DNA of 64,000 nucleotides, taken from contig NZ_CP095413.1 in assembly GCF_023016285.1 (NCBI RefSeq), positions 3,923,001-3,987,000 of the forward strand. Direction: 5' to 3'. Under the pieces are notes generated by a model. The model was not told the origin of the DNA. It saw nothing but the letters and a program-made list of their open reading frames with translations, and searched no databases. Both the position numbers and the translations under genes were made by a program. This stretch comes from Muricauda sp. SCSIO 64092 (GTDB lineage: Bacteria; Bacteroidota; Bacteroidia; Flavobacteriales; Flavobacteriaceae). Shown in pieces: positions 56,215 through 64,000 of the stretch. The number at the start of each line of letters is the position of its first letter. Position 1 is the first letter of the stretch.

Positions 56215-56859
56215 TTGAAAACCGCTAATGACCCTTTCTTGGATTACGAAATACTTCTTGGATTTGTATTGGCCACGGCGGCGTTGGCCATTTCACCCGG
56301 TCCTGACAATATTTTTGTGCTGACCCTGAGTATGGCTAATGGCAAAAAATACGGTTTGGCGGTGGTGGCGGGGCTAATGACCGGTTGTTTGATTCATACG
56401 ACCCTGTTGGCTTTTGGGGTTTCCGAAGTGATAAAGCGAAGTGAAACCCTTTTCTGGGTCATAAAACTGTTTGGGGCTGCCTATCTGATGTACCTGGCAT
56501 TTATGGTGTTCAGGGAAGGCTCTGGTATTGAACTGTCCCAGGGAAATACCACGGAACTGCGATTGACAGGCTTATTTAAAAAAGGATTTTGGATGAATGT
56601 GCTCAATCCCAAGGTGACCATTTTTTTCCTGGCTTTTTTTCCGGCCTTTCTTTTTAGCGATTCCCTAAATCCCGTTATTCAGTTTTATACCCTTGGGTTT
56701 TTGTTCATCATGGTTTCCACATTGATTTTTGGGGGTATGGCAATCATGGCCGGTAGTATTTCCACTTATATCTCCAAAACACCCAAGGTGTCGGTTTTTT
56801 TCAAATGGTTACAGATTGTGGTTTTTGTAGGGATAGCGGTGTATTTGTTGGTGGGTTAA
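56215..56859 (+). CDS. LysE-family amino acid exporter
   Basis: A 214-residue LysE/RhtB-type transporter with six helices. The family motif AISPGPDNIFVLTLSMANGKKYG is near the N-terminus, and GFWMNVLNPKVTIFFLAFFP follows in the middle. It exports amino acids or related metabolites. The start is TTG 56215; a second TTG at 56239 (LDYEILLG) would match relatives that begin close to xxYE, and TATTTTG at 56211 could be part of a promoter, so the later start is possible. Confidence 0.88.
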   Translation: MKTANDPFLDYEILLGFVLATAALAISPGPDNIFVLTLSMANGKKYGLAVVAGLMTGCLIHTTLLAFGVSEVIKRSETLFWVIKLFGAAYLMYLAFMVFREGSGIELSQGNTTELRLTGLFKKGFWMNVLNPKVTIFFLAFFPAFLFSDSLNPVIQFYTLGFLFIMVSTLIFGGMAIMAGSISTYISKTPKVSVFFKWLQIVVFVGIAVYLLVG

Positions 56860-56908
56860 AGGAGTGTTGTTCAAGAATTGTTCTACCTACGCTTCTCGCC
56901 TTACCTAG

Positions 56909-56936
56909 CACCTAACACCTAACACCTAACACCTAA
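56909..56936. repeat. CACCTAA heptamer repeat, four units
   Basis: CACCTAA is repeated four times without change, then ATACCCC and a C4...G5 stem (CCCCTTTGGGGGCTAGGGG). It lies just before the HMG-CoA lyase gene. Seven-base units are not coding-neutral, and no gene covers them. Confidence 0.9.
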
Positions 56937-56985
56937 TACCCCTTTTCCCCTTTGGGGGCTAGGGGGCTATTCGTACTTTTACAAC

Positions 56986-57855
56986 ATGTCCAATACAAAG
57001 GTCAAAATCATAGAATGTCCCCGGGATGCAATGCAGGGCATTAAAGCTTTTATTCCTACGGAACAGAAAGCCAAATACATTCAGGCCTTGTTGGGATGTG
57101 GTTTTGATACCCTGGATTTTGGAAGTTTTGTTTCCCCCAAGGCCATTCCGCAAATGCAGGATACTGCTGAGGTCCTGGCCAGATTGGACCTCACACGAAC
57201 AAAAAGTAAGCTATTGGGCATTGTGGCCAATGTACGTGGCGCCCATAATGCCAGTGTGCACCCAGAAATTGATTATTTGGGTTTTCCGTTTTCCATTTCG
57301 GAGAACTTTCAAATGCGGAATACCCATAAGACCATTGATCAGTCCGTGGAAACCTTAAAGGAAATCCTTGGGATTGCCCATGCGTCCAACAAAAAGGTGG
57401 TCACCTATATTTCCATGGGGTTTGGAAATCCCTATGGGGATCCCTGGAATGTGGAAATCGTAGGGGAGTGGACGGAAAAGCTGGCGGAAATGGGGGTTGG
57501 AATCCTTTCACTATCCGATACCATTGGCAGTTCCACCCCTGAAGTCATCGATTATCTCTTTTCCAATTTGATACCCAAATACCCTGATATTGAATTTGGG
57601 GCCCATTTGCATACCACCCCAACCAGTTGGCACGAGAAAGTCCAAGCGGCCTACCAGGCCGGTTGCAGACGATTTGATGGGGCCGTACAGGGTTTTGGTG
57701 GCTGCCCCATGGCCAAAGATGAGCTTACCGGAAATATGCCCACCGAAAAGATGCTTTCCTATTTTACGGCGCAAAAGGCGGATACCGGAGTGAATTGGAT
57801 GGTCTTTGAAGCTGCGTACAATAAAGCAACAGAGCTGTTTTCCATGTATCATTAA
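56986..57855 (+). CDS. mvaB: Hydroxymethylglutaryl-CoA lyase
   Basis: A 289-residue lyase that splits HMG-CoA into acetyl-CoA and acetoacetate at the end of leucine breakdown. Fold and motif are visible: VKIIECPRDAMQGI at the start and the catalytic GFGGCPMAKDELTGNMPTE loop with the active-site Cys in GGCPMA. Metal ligands would be Asp in ECPRD and the His pair in HLHTTPTSWH. With icmF and ilvE, it fits branched-chain amino acid use. Cytosolic. Confidence 0.95.
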   Translation: MSNTKVKIIECPRDAMQGIKAFIPTEQKAKYIQALLGCGFDTLDFGSFVSPKAIPQMQDTAEVLARLDLTRTKSKLLGIVANVRGAHNASVHPEIDYLGFPFSISENFQMRNTHKTIDQSVETLKEILGIAHASNKKVVTYISMGFGNPYGDPWNVEIVGEWTEKLAEMGVGILSLSDTIGSSTPEVIDYLFSNLIPKYPDIEFGAHLHTTPTSWHEKVQAAYQAGCRRFDGAVQGFGGCPMAKDELTGNMPTEKMLSYFTAQKADTGVNWMVFEAAYNKATELFSMYH

Positions 57856-57916
57856 GCCGGTTTAGATTGATTTCTTTTTGGTGTTGGTTATGCTTGTTTG
57901 GACATATCAAACAGTT

Positions 57917-58032
57917 CCTTCCCTTGGTCAAGGGAAGGTGGATTGCTGCTGGGCAGCAAGACGGAAGGGATTGTTTTTTCCACCCTTTCCGGCGTTCCGC
58001 TGTAACGTCACCTTTCCCTGTCTAGGGAAAGG
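57917..58032. repeat. Hairpin cluster in the first leader
   Basis: Three stems in order: CCTTCCCTTG with CAAGGGAAGG (57917-57938), TTGCTGC with GCAGCAA (57943-57959), and CCTTTCCCT with AGGGAAAGG (58011-58032). The same three positions are kept in later copies, the second with a different sequence (TCACAGC/GCTGTGA at 58597-58613). Confidence 0.85.
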
Positions 58033-58063
58033 AGTTTTTGTTTTTGCTAGTTTTGGTCCAACC

Positions 58064-58261
58064 ATGAAAAAGCATAACAAACCTGAATTGCGTCAGCATC
58101 GGAAAGATTTAAGGCAAAACCTGACCACGGCGGAAGCATTTCTTTGGAAACAGTTGCAGCATAAGAAGCTGGACGGGAGAAAATTCAGGCGACAACACAG
58201 TATCGACCATTTCATTGCTGGTGATGCCTGTTTGGACATATCAAACAGTTCTTTCCTTTAG
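58064..58261 (+). pseudogene. DUF559 gene fragment, copy 1
   Basis: The first 52 codons of the DUF559 gene (through HSIDHFIA), then the frame runs into the next leader and ends as GDACLDISNSSFL. The catalytic half (IIELDGQVH) is missing. If translated, it gives 65 residues. A longer frame opening in the leader upstream is an artefact of the repeat. Confidence 0.85.
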
Positions 58262-58385
58262 AAAAGGGAGGTGGTCACAGCTTGACGGAGGGATTGTTTT
58301 TCCACCCTTTCCGGCGTTCCGCTGTAACGCCACCTTTCCCTGTCTAGGGAAAGGAGTTTTTGTTTTTGCTAGTTTTGGTCCAACC

Positions 58386-58583
58386 ATGAAAAAGCATAAC
58401 AAACCTGAATTGTGTCAGCATCGGAAAGATTTAAGGCAAAACCTGACCACGGCGGAAGCATTTCTTTGGAAACAGTTGCAGCATAAGAAGCTGGACGGGA
58501 GAAAATTCAGGCGACAACACAGTATAAACCATTTCATTGTTGGTGATGCCTGTTTGGACATATCAAACAGTTCTTTCCTTTAG
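58386..58583 (+). pseudogene. DUF559 gene fragment, copy 2
   Basis: Same fragment as copy 1 with small changes (LCQH for LRQH, SINH for SIDH), again fused in frame to the next leader and ending GDACLDISNSSFL. The nuclease core is absent. Its leader lacks one arm of the second hairpin. Confidence 0.85.
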
Positions 58584-58715
58584 AAAAGGGAGGTGGTCAC
58601 AGCTTGGCTGTGAGCGGAGGGATTGTTTTTCCACCCTTTCCGGCGTTCCGCTGTAACGTCATCTTTCCCTGTCTAGGGAAAGGAGTTTTTTGTTTTTGCT
58701 AGTTTTGGTCCAACC

Positions 58716-58877
58716 ATGAAAAAGCATAACAAACCTGAATTGCGTCAGCATCGGAAAGATTTAAGGCAAAACCTGACCACGGCGGAAGCATTTCTTTGGA
58801 AACAGTTGCAGCATAAGAAGCTGGACGGGAGAAAATTCAGGCGACAACACAGTATAGACCATGTTCATTATTGGTGA
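58716..58877 (+). pseudogene. DUF559 gene fragment, copy 3, frameshifted
   Basis: Same first ~50 codons, but one extra base (CATGTTCAT where other copies have CATTTCAT) shifts the frame to end as HVHYW. So it is 53 residues and not a functional protein. Confidence 0.85.
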
Positions 58878-59050
58878 TGCCTGTTTGGACATATCAAACA
58901 GTTCCTTCCCTTGGTCAAGGGAAGGTGGATTGCTGCTGGGCAGCAAGACGGAAGGGATTGTTTTTCCACCCTTTCCGGCGTTCCACTGTAACGCCACCTT
59001 TCCCTGTCTAGGGAAAGGAGTTTTTTGTTTTTGCTAGTTTTGGTCCAACC

Positions 59051-59413
59051 ATGAAAAAGCATAACAAACCTGAATTGCGTCAGCATCGGAAAGATTTAAG
59101 GCAAAACCTGACCACGGCGGAAGCATTTCTTTGGAAACAGTTGCAGCATAAGAAGCTGGACGGGAGAAAATTCAGGCGACAACACAGTATAGACCATTTC
59201 ATTGTTGACTTTTACTGTGCTTCGGAAAAACTGATTATTGAATTGGATGGTCAAGTGCATCAGAACCCCATAGCGGAGGAGAAGGACGCCAATCGGGATG
59301 CCTATCTAGAGGCACTTGGATATACTGTATTACGATTTGAGAACAAAATGGTATTTGAACATTTATCTTCAGTACTTCGGGAAATCAAGGACAATTTTAA
59401 ATTTGCACCCTAG
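59051..59413 (+). CDS. DUF559 endonuclease-like protein
   Basis: A 120-residue complete DUF559 protein, the restriction-endonuclease-like (PD-(D/E)xK-related) small family. N-terminal RQNLTTAEAFLWKQLQHKKLDGRKFRRQHSIDHFIVDFYC leads to the catalytic strand IIELDGQVH and the C-terminal GYTVLRFENKMV. It is the final copy in the tandem array and the only one with the catalytic half. Biological role of DUF559 proteins is unproven; linkage to mobile or repeat DNA has been suggested by their scatter in genomes (from memory). Confidence 0.88.
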   Translation: MKKHNKPELRQHRKDLRQNLTTAEAFLWKQLQHKKLDGRKFRRQHSIDHFIVDFYCASEKLIIELDGQVHQNPIAEEKDANRDAYLEALGYTVLRFENKMVFEHLSSVLREIKDNFKFAP

Positions 59414-59432
59414 TGGGCACCATGTTCAATGA

Positions 59433-61838
59433 TCACAAACGCTTCATAAAGCCGATATTATCTATTGAAATCACCCCGTTTTCATTTTTATCAAACACAA
59501 AACGTAAGGTCTCGATACGGGTGAAATCAAAATCGGGATGCGCTTTTTGAAGTTCTTCAAAGGGAAAATAAAAGGTCTGGTATACCTTTTCCGATTCTTT
59601 GTCGTCTTTAAGGAACCCTGTTTTGGAAATCATGACCTCAATGGTTCGTTGTAACGGCGAAAATGTACTCAGCGGGAATGCCATTTGTTGCCCCAGGGAG
59701 TCTTTCAGTTGAATGGTGAAATCAATAGGTGCTTTGGGTTCATCTTCGTCTTCATCTTCATCCTCTTCATCCTCTTCATCCTCTTCATCCTCTTCATCCT
59801 CTTCATCCTCGTCTTCAGTATCCTCTTCCTCTTCTTCTTCATTGGTATTGTTTCCGTTTTCAAGGCCCTTTACCCATTTGCCCTCGGTTTTGGGGTTGGA
59901 TTTTTCTTTGGATTCGGCCAGGGAAAAAACCAATACCCCCGTAGAATCAATTGCGGTAGGGGATAGACTGATGGTATAACTTGCCAGCAGTGAATCTGCC
60001 ACCGATTCCATGGTTTGCTCTTTCTTTTCGAAATCATAGTCCCAACCCACAAAAAGTGCCCGACCTCCCTTTTCCTGCCACTTGAGCTTGATTTCCTGTT
60101 CCCGCCAAACCGTTAAGTTTTCAGTGCTGATTTGCCCTCCTTCCAGGGTGATGGTGGATACATCAAAATCTTCATCAAAATTCGCCACCAACTTCAAATT
60201 CGAATCCTCGAACTGACTTAAATAGATGGTTTCAGGAAGCCAATCCTTACCCTTTCTTGCGTCTACAAATAGGGGCAAATATTCCTTTTTGTCTTTTAGG
60301 GTGACATCCAGAAAGGCACCGATATACACCTCGGCTATTTTTAGCTGGTCTTCGCTGGACAGCAATTGTTTCAAGTTCAGCAGCCCCGTAAAGGGATTGC
60401 CGGTATCGTTATTGCCCCAACTGGTATTGAATTGCCCGTGATTGGCCCCATACACATATACCCCTGATTTGAAATGATACAGGCTATCCTTAAATTTTAC
60501 ACGTTCGTATTGCTGTGACCCCATAAAGGAGCTGACATCCGCATCCTGCGCCCCGTGGATTACAAAATAGTTGACGTTTTCAATGGCCGTTCGGGTAGCT
60601 CCCGGTTTGTACTGCCCATCGACCGGGGCAATGGCCACAATGGACTTGATGGCATAGTTGTAGTCAAATGCTACGGAGGCATCGTCTGGATAAAAGGGAA
60701 GTGTGTTGAACATTGCCGCATGGGCCACCGCCTCGCCACCCCTGGAATGTCCAATTAAGGCGAGGTTGGTCGTATCGATTTTCTGATGAAAAGGATGGCC
60801 TTCGGTCGTGTTCCATTTATGAAATTGTTTTAAGTGTTCCAACAATAACCATCCCCGGGCATCATTTTCCTTGTCCAGTCCCCCAAAGATATTGGACCAG
60901 GACCCATTGATAAAGTTCTCATCCACCGATGCTAGAATTATGCCTTTGGAAGCGAGCAATTCGCCAAGGTATCCGTAGCCAATATCAGAATAGTCCTGCA
61001 TGCTATGATTGCCATGAACGATCAGGGCCAATGGGAAGGGACCTTCCCCTTCGGGATACCAAACCCGGGCATTTAAAGGCAGCGACCTGGAGTCAAAACC
61101 CCAATATTTTTCTCGCCACCAACCTCCAAAACGATCCCAATCATCAATAAAGGGAATACCGTTCACGGAATCTGTTTTTAGCGTTACGGCTTCACCGAAT
61201 TCCGGTCGGTGACGGTCCTTACCACTTCCGTAGGTCAAGGTTTTTACGGCATAAGGCCCTTTTTCGGCGGGAGAAGGTGCCTTAATGGGTGATACGGTGG
61301 TGTCGACAGATGTAGCTGCGTTGATTATAGGGTCCACGTCAAAGCCAACCCGAGCATACAGAATTACCAGGGTAATGAAACCGCCCAACCCAATGACCAG
61401 TCCCAAAAGGGTAACCCCTTTTTTTCGTGGGGATAACTGTTGAAAGCCCGTTTTTCTTAATACCAGAATAGCCGCCCCGAGAAGTGAGGCCAATATGGCC
61501 AGTATTGTGGGTGCCATCCATTCAAAACTCATGATGATCAGCAGGGGCACTGTTATCAAAAGTGCCAGTTGGTAGCCCCTATGGAAATTCCCCAACCATT
61601 TTAGTAGTCCTCTGGAGAGATAGCCCACAAGGATGGCCACCACCGCAAAGGCAGTAAAAAACAAAAGAACCCATCCGTCTTGAATGTTGGAGAAAACGCC
61701 AAAAGCAAAAAGGATCCACAGCAAGGCCGTAATGGTCAATAGCCCCAATGTGGCCCCTTTTAAGGCCGTATTTCCCGGGGTAATGGTTGTGACTTGGGCT
61801 TTTAGCCATCGAACAAGTTGTTGGTACCTTTTTTTCAT
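59433..61838 (-). CDS. Membrane-anchored alpha/beta hydrolase with acidic tract
   Basis: An 801-residue protein. Five N-terminal helices (about 30-50, 55-75, 88-104, 110-127, 140-162), then an extracytosolic alpha/beta hydrolase domain: oxyanion HGN (275-277), nucleophile GHSRGG (Ser365), and a likely late acid and His (GANHGQFN). A long Asp/Glu tract (about 662-697) links to a C-terminal beta-sandwich-like domain (FDKNENGVISIDNIGF). The tract is coded by a 9-bp microsatellite. Substrate unknown; resembles polyester- or lipid-ester-acting hydrolases only at fold level. Confidence 0.85.
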   Translation of the reverse strand: MKKRYQQLVRWLKAQVTTITPGNTALKGATLGLLTITALLWILFAFGVFSNIQDGWVLLFFTAFAVVAILVGYLSRGLLKWLGNFHRGYQLALLITVPLLIIMSFEWMAPTILAILASLLGAAILVLRKTGFQQLSPRKKGVTLLGLVIGLGGFITLVILYARVGFDVDPIINAATSVDTTVSPIKAPSPAEKGPYAVKTLTYGSGKDRHRPEFGEAVTLKTDSVNGIPFIDDWDRFGGWWREKYWGFDSRSLPLNARVWYPEGEGPFPLALIVHGNHSMQDYSDIGYGYLGELLASKGIILASVDENFINGSWSNIFGGLDKENDARGWLLLEHLKQFHKWNTTEGHPFHQKIDTTNLALIGHSRGGEAVAHAAMFNTLPFYPDDASVAFDYNYAIKSIVAIAPVDGQYKPGATRTAIENVNYFVIHGAQDADVSSFMGSQQYERVKFKDSLYHFKSGVYVYGANHGQFNTSWGNNDTGNPFTGLLNLKQLLSSEDQLKIAEVYIGAFLDVTLKDKKEYLPLFVDARKGKDWLPETIYLSQFEDSNLKLVANFDEDFDVSTITLEGGQISTENLTVWREQEIKLKWQEKGGRALFVGWDYDFEKKEQTMESVADSLLASYTISLSPTAIDSTGVLVFSLAESKEKSNPKTEGKWVKGLENGNNTNEEEEEEDTEDEDEEDEEDEEDEEDEEDEDEDEDEPKAPIDFTIQLKDSLGQQMAFPLSTFSPLQRTIEVMISKTGFLKDDKESEKVYQTFYFPFEELQKAHPDFDFTRIETLRFVFDKNENGVISIDNIGFMKRL
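59761..59805. repeat. 9-bp microsatellite within the acidic tract
   Basis: TCCTCTTCA is repeated five times, coding Asp-Glu-Glu units on the minus strand. Units of nine bases keep the reading frame, so copy number can vary without frameshift. Confidence 0.93.
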
Positions 61839-61978
61839 GGTTCCGTTTTTTGGTGAGGTTGGACACTCATGACCCGAGGGTGGATAGCCTTAAGGCCAAA
61901 GCCTGATCAGCGAATGCCATGGGAATATAGCAAAATCTTAGGACTCAAAAGACGCCTAAGGCACATACAAAAGCAGGC

Positions 61979-62470
61979 TTAGGGGCGGATTTTCCCCTTT
62001 GGTCGTATCGGAATCCAGATCTCTTCCTCTGAATTGGGGTCGTTGTTTTTGTAGTTGGCGCCCAGGACTTCAAAATGAGGTCGGTCATCCACCGCATAGT
62101 CGGAATTGGGAATCCATTCCGAAAAAATGTACTGAAAGATGGAAGAATCGGCACTTGACCCTTTATAGTCAAAAACAGCATACAAGCCCTTTTGTACAAC
62201 AAAGGTTTGCATCCCGTTGGGAATAGCTTCAAAAGAGGTCACCTCAACCGTGGCCCACTTTTCAAACGGGGTTGTAGGACTAAACTGCGTATAATAGTTA
62301 GGAGGGTAAATCTGCATTGAAATCTTGTCTGCTGAGGCCCTGTGTTGAATTTCCTTGATCCGTGGCGCAAATTGACTCCAAAGTTGGGCGGTGGTATTGT
62401 TGGTCAAACTCATACTGACCTTTTGGCCTAGTAACTTTTTCTCCTCCAGTATTACAATCCTTGGTTGCAT
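61979..62470 (-). CDS. GyrI-like effector-binding domain protein
   Basis: A 163-residue protein with a GyrI/SOUL-type small-molecule binding domain (IVILEEKKLLGQKVSMSL at the start, FVVQKGLYAVFDYKGSS, and SDYAVDDRPHFEVLG, a common YxxDDRPxFE-like motif). No DNA-binding domain is attached. Relatives bind drugs or inhibit gyrase; ligand unknown. It may be co-transcribed with the hydrolase gene downstream, but a ~140-base gap with no overlap makes this uncertain. Confidence 0.88.
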   Translation of the reverse strand: MQPRIVILEEKKLLGQKVSMSLTNNTTAQLWSQFAPRIKEIQHRASADKISMQIYPPNYYTQFSPTTPFEKWATVEVTSFEAIPNGMQTFVVQKGLYAVFDYKGSSADSSIFQYIFSEWIPNSDYAVDDRPHFEVLGANYKNNDPNSEEEIWIPIRPKGKIRP

Positions 62471-62619
62471 CGATTTCTTTGGGTGTTGAATTTTAAGGGA
62501 ATATAGTGAAATACGGGTAACCTTAGTTTAAAGGAAGGCGAAAGGATTCGTGTAAAGGTTGGGTTAGCGTTTAACTTTACAAGTATACACTAAACTTAAA
62601 ATCCGAAAGGCTTACCATA

Positions 62620-62646
62620 AGCCGGTCCTGAGCGTAGTCGAAAGAT
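62620..62646. repeat. REP-like remnant
   Basis: AAGCCGGTCCTGAGCGTAGTCGAAAG contains CCTGAGCG(T)AGTCGAA, which I recognise as a widespread palindromic repeat in bacterial genomes. Its 3' arm is not obvious here, so it is a remnant. The 83-bp array carries a related but diverged core (GGTCGAAGTTACCCTGAGGG). Confidence 0.5.
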
Positions 62647-62692
62647 TGGCGAGAACAAGCAATTGCTGATAGCCATTGTTAGTTGTTGGTTT

Positions 62693-64000
62693 TTACTTAT
62701 CTAAATTTTGTTCTACGCCACAATATGGACAGAAAGCGAAGCCTTCATCCAATCGGTTACTACAATTCAAACAAAGTGTTATTTCTTCTATTACCGATTT
62801 GAATGGAATACTTGTTTTAAAGGTAAAGTCATCAGGAATTTCTTTTAAAAAACTAGATTCATTTCCTTTTTCCGTTATCAGAAATAAATCATCCTTTGCT
62901 CTGGTTATTGCAACGTAAAAAAGACGTCTTTCTTCTTCAAGTAACAAATCGTGATTGGATTCCTTAATTACTTGATAAATCCTGTCCTCCATCCAAATGT
63001 CAGGAAATCCACCATTCCCTTCGGTCAATCCTATAATGAAAACAGCTTTTGCTTCAAGTCCTTTTGAAGCATGGATTGTCTTACCTGAGACAAATACTCG
63101 CTCTTGCTTAAATCGTTCAAAATATGGACTATACATTTTGCTCCTGCGATATAGGAATAGTATGTCCTCTTTTGTGTATCCTTTATCCTTTAGTTTATTG
63201 ATTTCGTCAAGTGCATATTCAATATTTTCAGCTTCATTTTTGCCTGCATAAATATGGATTTTACTACTTGATTTTTTGTTTGAACGAACGTCTTTGTCAA
63301 CCTTGAATTTGTTGTGTTTGATTACTTCATTACTTGCACCAACGATGTGTTCGGTACTTCTGTAATTCATACTTAATTTTATGGTTTGTGAATCCTTAAA
63401 ATGGTCTTTGAAATTGACAATATAGTCCACATTTGAACCTCTGAAGCCATAAATGCTTTGCCAATCGTCCCCAACACAGAAAAGTTGGTTGTAGTCTGTT
63501 AGTAGAAGTTTTATTAATTCTACTTGCAGATTGTTTACATCTTGAAATTCATCTACAAGAATGTAAACATATTTTCTTTTGAATTTGTTTGCTATTTCGC
63601 TGTGATTTTTGAACAGTGAAATAGTCTTTGTAATCATGTCGTTGAAGTCAAGATATGATTTATTGGTACAGTAAGACTGATATTGCTCAATGATTGGAAT
63701 AGCAAGTTTATAGAAGTCTCGAACTCTTTCGTGTTGGTCTTTTTGTGATTGTTCTAAAACTGTTTTAAGGGGAATATTCTCAACCTTGACCATATCAATC
63801 ACACGCATTGTTTGGCGTAGAAAATCCTTAACCTCTTTATGATATGATTTGAATTCTTCTTCAAATGATAGGGCAGTTGAGAAGTGATAGTTTGAGGGAA
63901 GTCGATTTTTTACAATTCTTTCTAAAGCCAAATTGAATAGGGCAGTATCTCTTGTTTGGTGCTCAAATGTTTTTACAAGCAATTTATTTGCTTTGTTAAA
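62693..64000 (-). CDS. UvrD/Rep-type DNA helicase with zinc ribbon (partial)
   Basis: The C-terminal ~435 residues of a superfamily-1A helicase; the frame is open to the right edge, so the Walker A end is missing. Visible motifs: II LVDEFQDVN, III GDDWQSIYGFRGS, IV NYRSTEH, V TIHASKGLEAKAVFIIGL and VI RRLFYVAITRAKDDL. A C-terminal zinc ribbon (CLNC...CPYC) is added, which is unusual for UvrD or PcrA. It could act in DNA repair, or belong to a defence or mobile-element gene; the end of the gene does not decide. Confidence 0.88.
   Translation of the reverse strand, partial: FNKANKLLVKTFEHQTRDTALFNLALERIVKNRLPSNYHFSTALSFEEEFKSYHKEVKDFLRQTMRVIDMVKVENIPLKTVLEQSQKDQHERVRDFYKLAIPIIEQYQSYCTNKSYLDFNDMITKTISLFKNHSEIANKFKRKYVYILVDEFQDVNNLQVELIKLLLTDYNQLFCVGDDWQSIYGFRGSNVDYIVNFKDHFKDSQTIKLSMNYRSTEHIVGASNEVIKHNKFKVDKDVRSNKKSSSKIHIYAGKNEAENIEYALDEINKLKDKGYTKEDILFLYRRSKMYSPYFERFKQERVFVSGKTIHASKGLEAKAVFIIGLTEGNGGFPDIWMEDRIYQVIKESNHDLLLEEERRLFYVAITRAKDDLFLITEKGNESSFLKEIPDDFTFKTSIPFKSVIEEITLCLNCSNRLDEGFAFCPYCGVEQNLDK

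Larger units (their letters stand above)
57891..59413 (+). repeat. Tandem ~330-bp DUF559-associated repeat, four copies
   Basis: A leader starting TG(C/T)(C/T)TGTTTGGACATATC recurs at 57891, 58225, 58547 and 58878 (spacings 334, 322, 331). Each is followed by an ATG (58064, 58386, 58716, 59051) and the first ~52 codons of one gene (MKKHNKPELRQHRKD...). The leaders contain hairpins: CCTTCCCTTG/CAAGGGAAGG, a second variable stem, and CCTTTCCCT/AGGGAAAGG. Only the last copy runs on into the complete DUF559 gene. Copies 1 and 4 share one leader version, copies 2 and 3 another. Confidence 0.97.

Noticed and set aside
57878..58261. 127-codon frame including the first DUF559 fragment
   Set aside because: The upstream part is the leader with hairpins; the gene's own ATG at 58064 is conserved in all four copies.
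59713..59979. Poly-serine frame opposite the hydrolase acidic tract
   Set aside because: It is produced by the 9-bp microsatellite read on the other strand.

Overview
The window is ordinary chromosomal DNA from a marine-type member of the Flavobacteriaceae (Bacteroidota), broadly Muricauda/Flagellimonas-like. That placement is inferred from gene content: DUF3276 PUR-type protein, long NusB followed by DUF1573 and YajC, fused isobutyryl-CoA mutase IcmF, half-zinc-finger DnaJ, LVIVD lipoproteins and TIGR01777 epimerase. Promoters resemble the Bacteroidota pattern TTG-N(19-23)-TAnnTTTG, and there are several TTG starts. I saw no rRNA, tRNA, CRISPR array, integrase or intact insertion sequence.

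Layout. 1-4011: a putative extracytosolic redox operon (Rieske lipoprotein, thioredoxin-like protein, ApbE flavin transferase, DUF4266 lipoprotein, DUF3570 barrel), interrupted by an exact-period 83-bp tandem array (2107-2702). 4078-17686: housekeeping and metabolism (prfA, pyrF, purU, icmF) with regulators (AraC-type, Lrp) and secreted hydrolase-like proteins. 17727-22005: nitrogen block (PII, Amt, an outer-membrane barrel) beside crcB, two small membrane proteins and a MazG-like enzyme. 22039-27255: ilvE, DUF4920, mnmD, epimerase, grpE-dnaJ. 27563-32801: a tight five-gene operon of ABC exporter, MscS channel, DUF6268 barrel and a sigma-54-activator-like response regulator without a DNA-binding domain. 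33689-43604: PPK2, M28 peptidase, cyclophilin-FKBP fusion, two LVIVD-type lipoproteins, peroxiredoxin, DinB/YfiT-like protein, small enzymes, BASS transporter and PlsC-like acyltransferase. 43579-57855: M14 peptidase, DUF3276, ABC exporter, nusB-DUF1573-yajC, Gfo/Idh oxidoreductase, pepT, pyrD, LysE exporter and HMG-CoA lyase.

57891-59413 is the most unusual part. It holds four tandem copies of a roughly 330-bp unit made of a hairpin-rich leader plus the first ~52 codons of a DUF559 nuclease-like gene; only the last copy carries the whole gene. One leader hairpin keeps its seven-base-pair stem between copies while its sequence is entirely replaced. The window closes with an 801-residue membrane-anchored hydrolase containing an acidic microsatellite tract, a GyrI-like protein, and a UvrD-type helicase cut by the right edge.

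The two repeat arrays are the best candidates for something undescribed. Both are built of imperfect-to-perfect palindromes, have regular spacing, and sit directly against a gene start (DUF3570 and DUF559). All family assignments were made by reading motifs; no database search was run.
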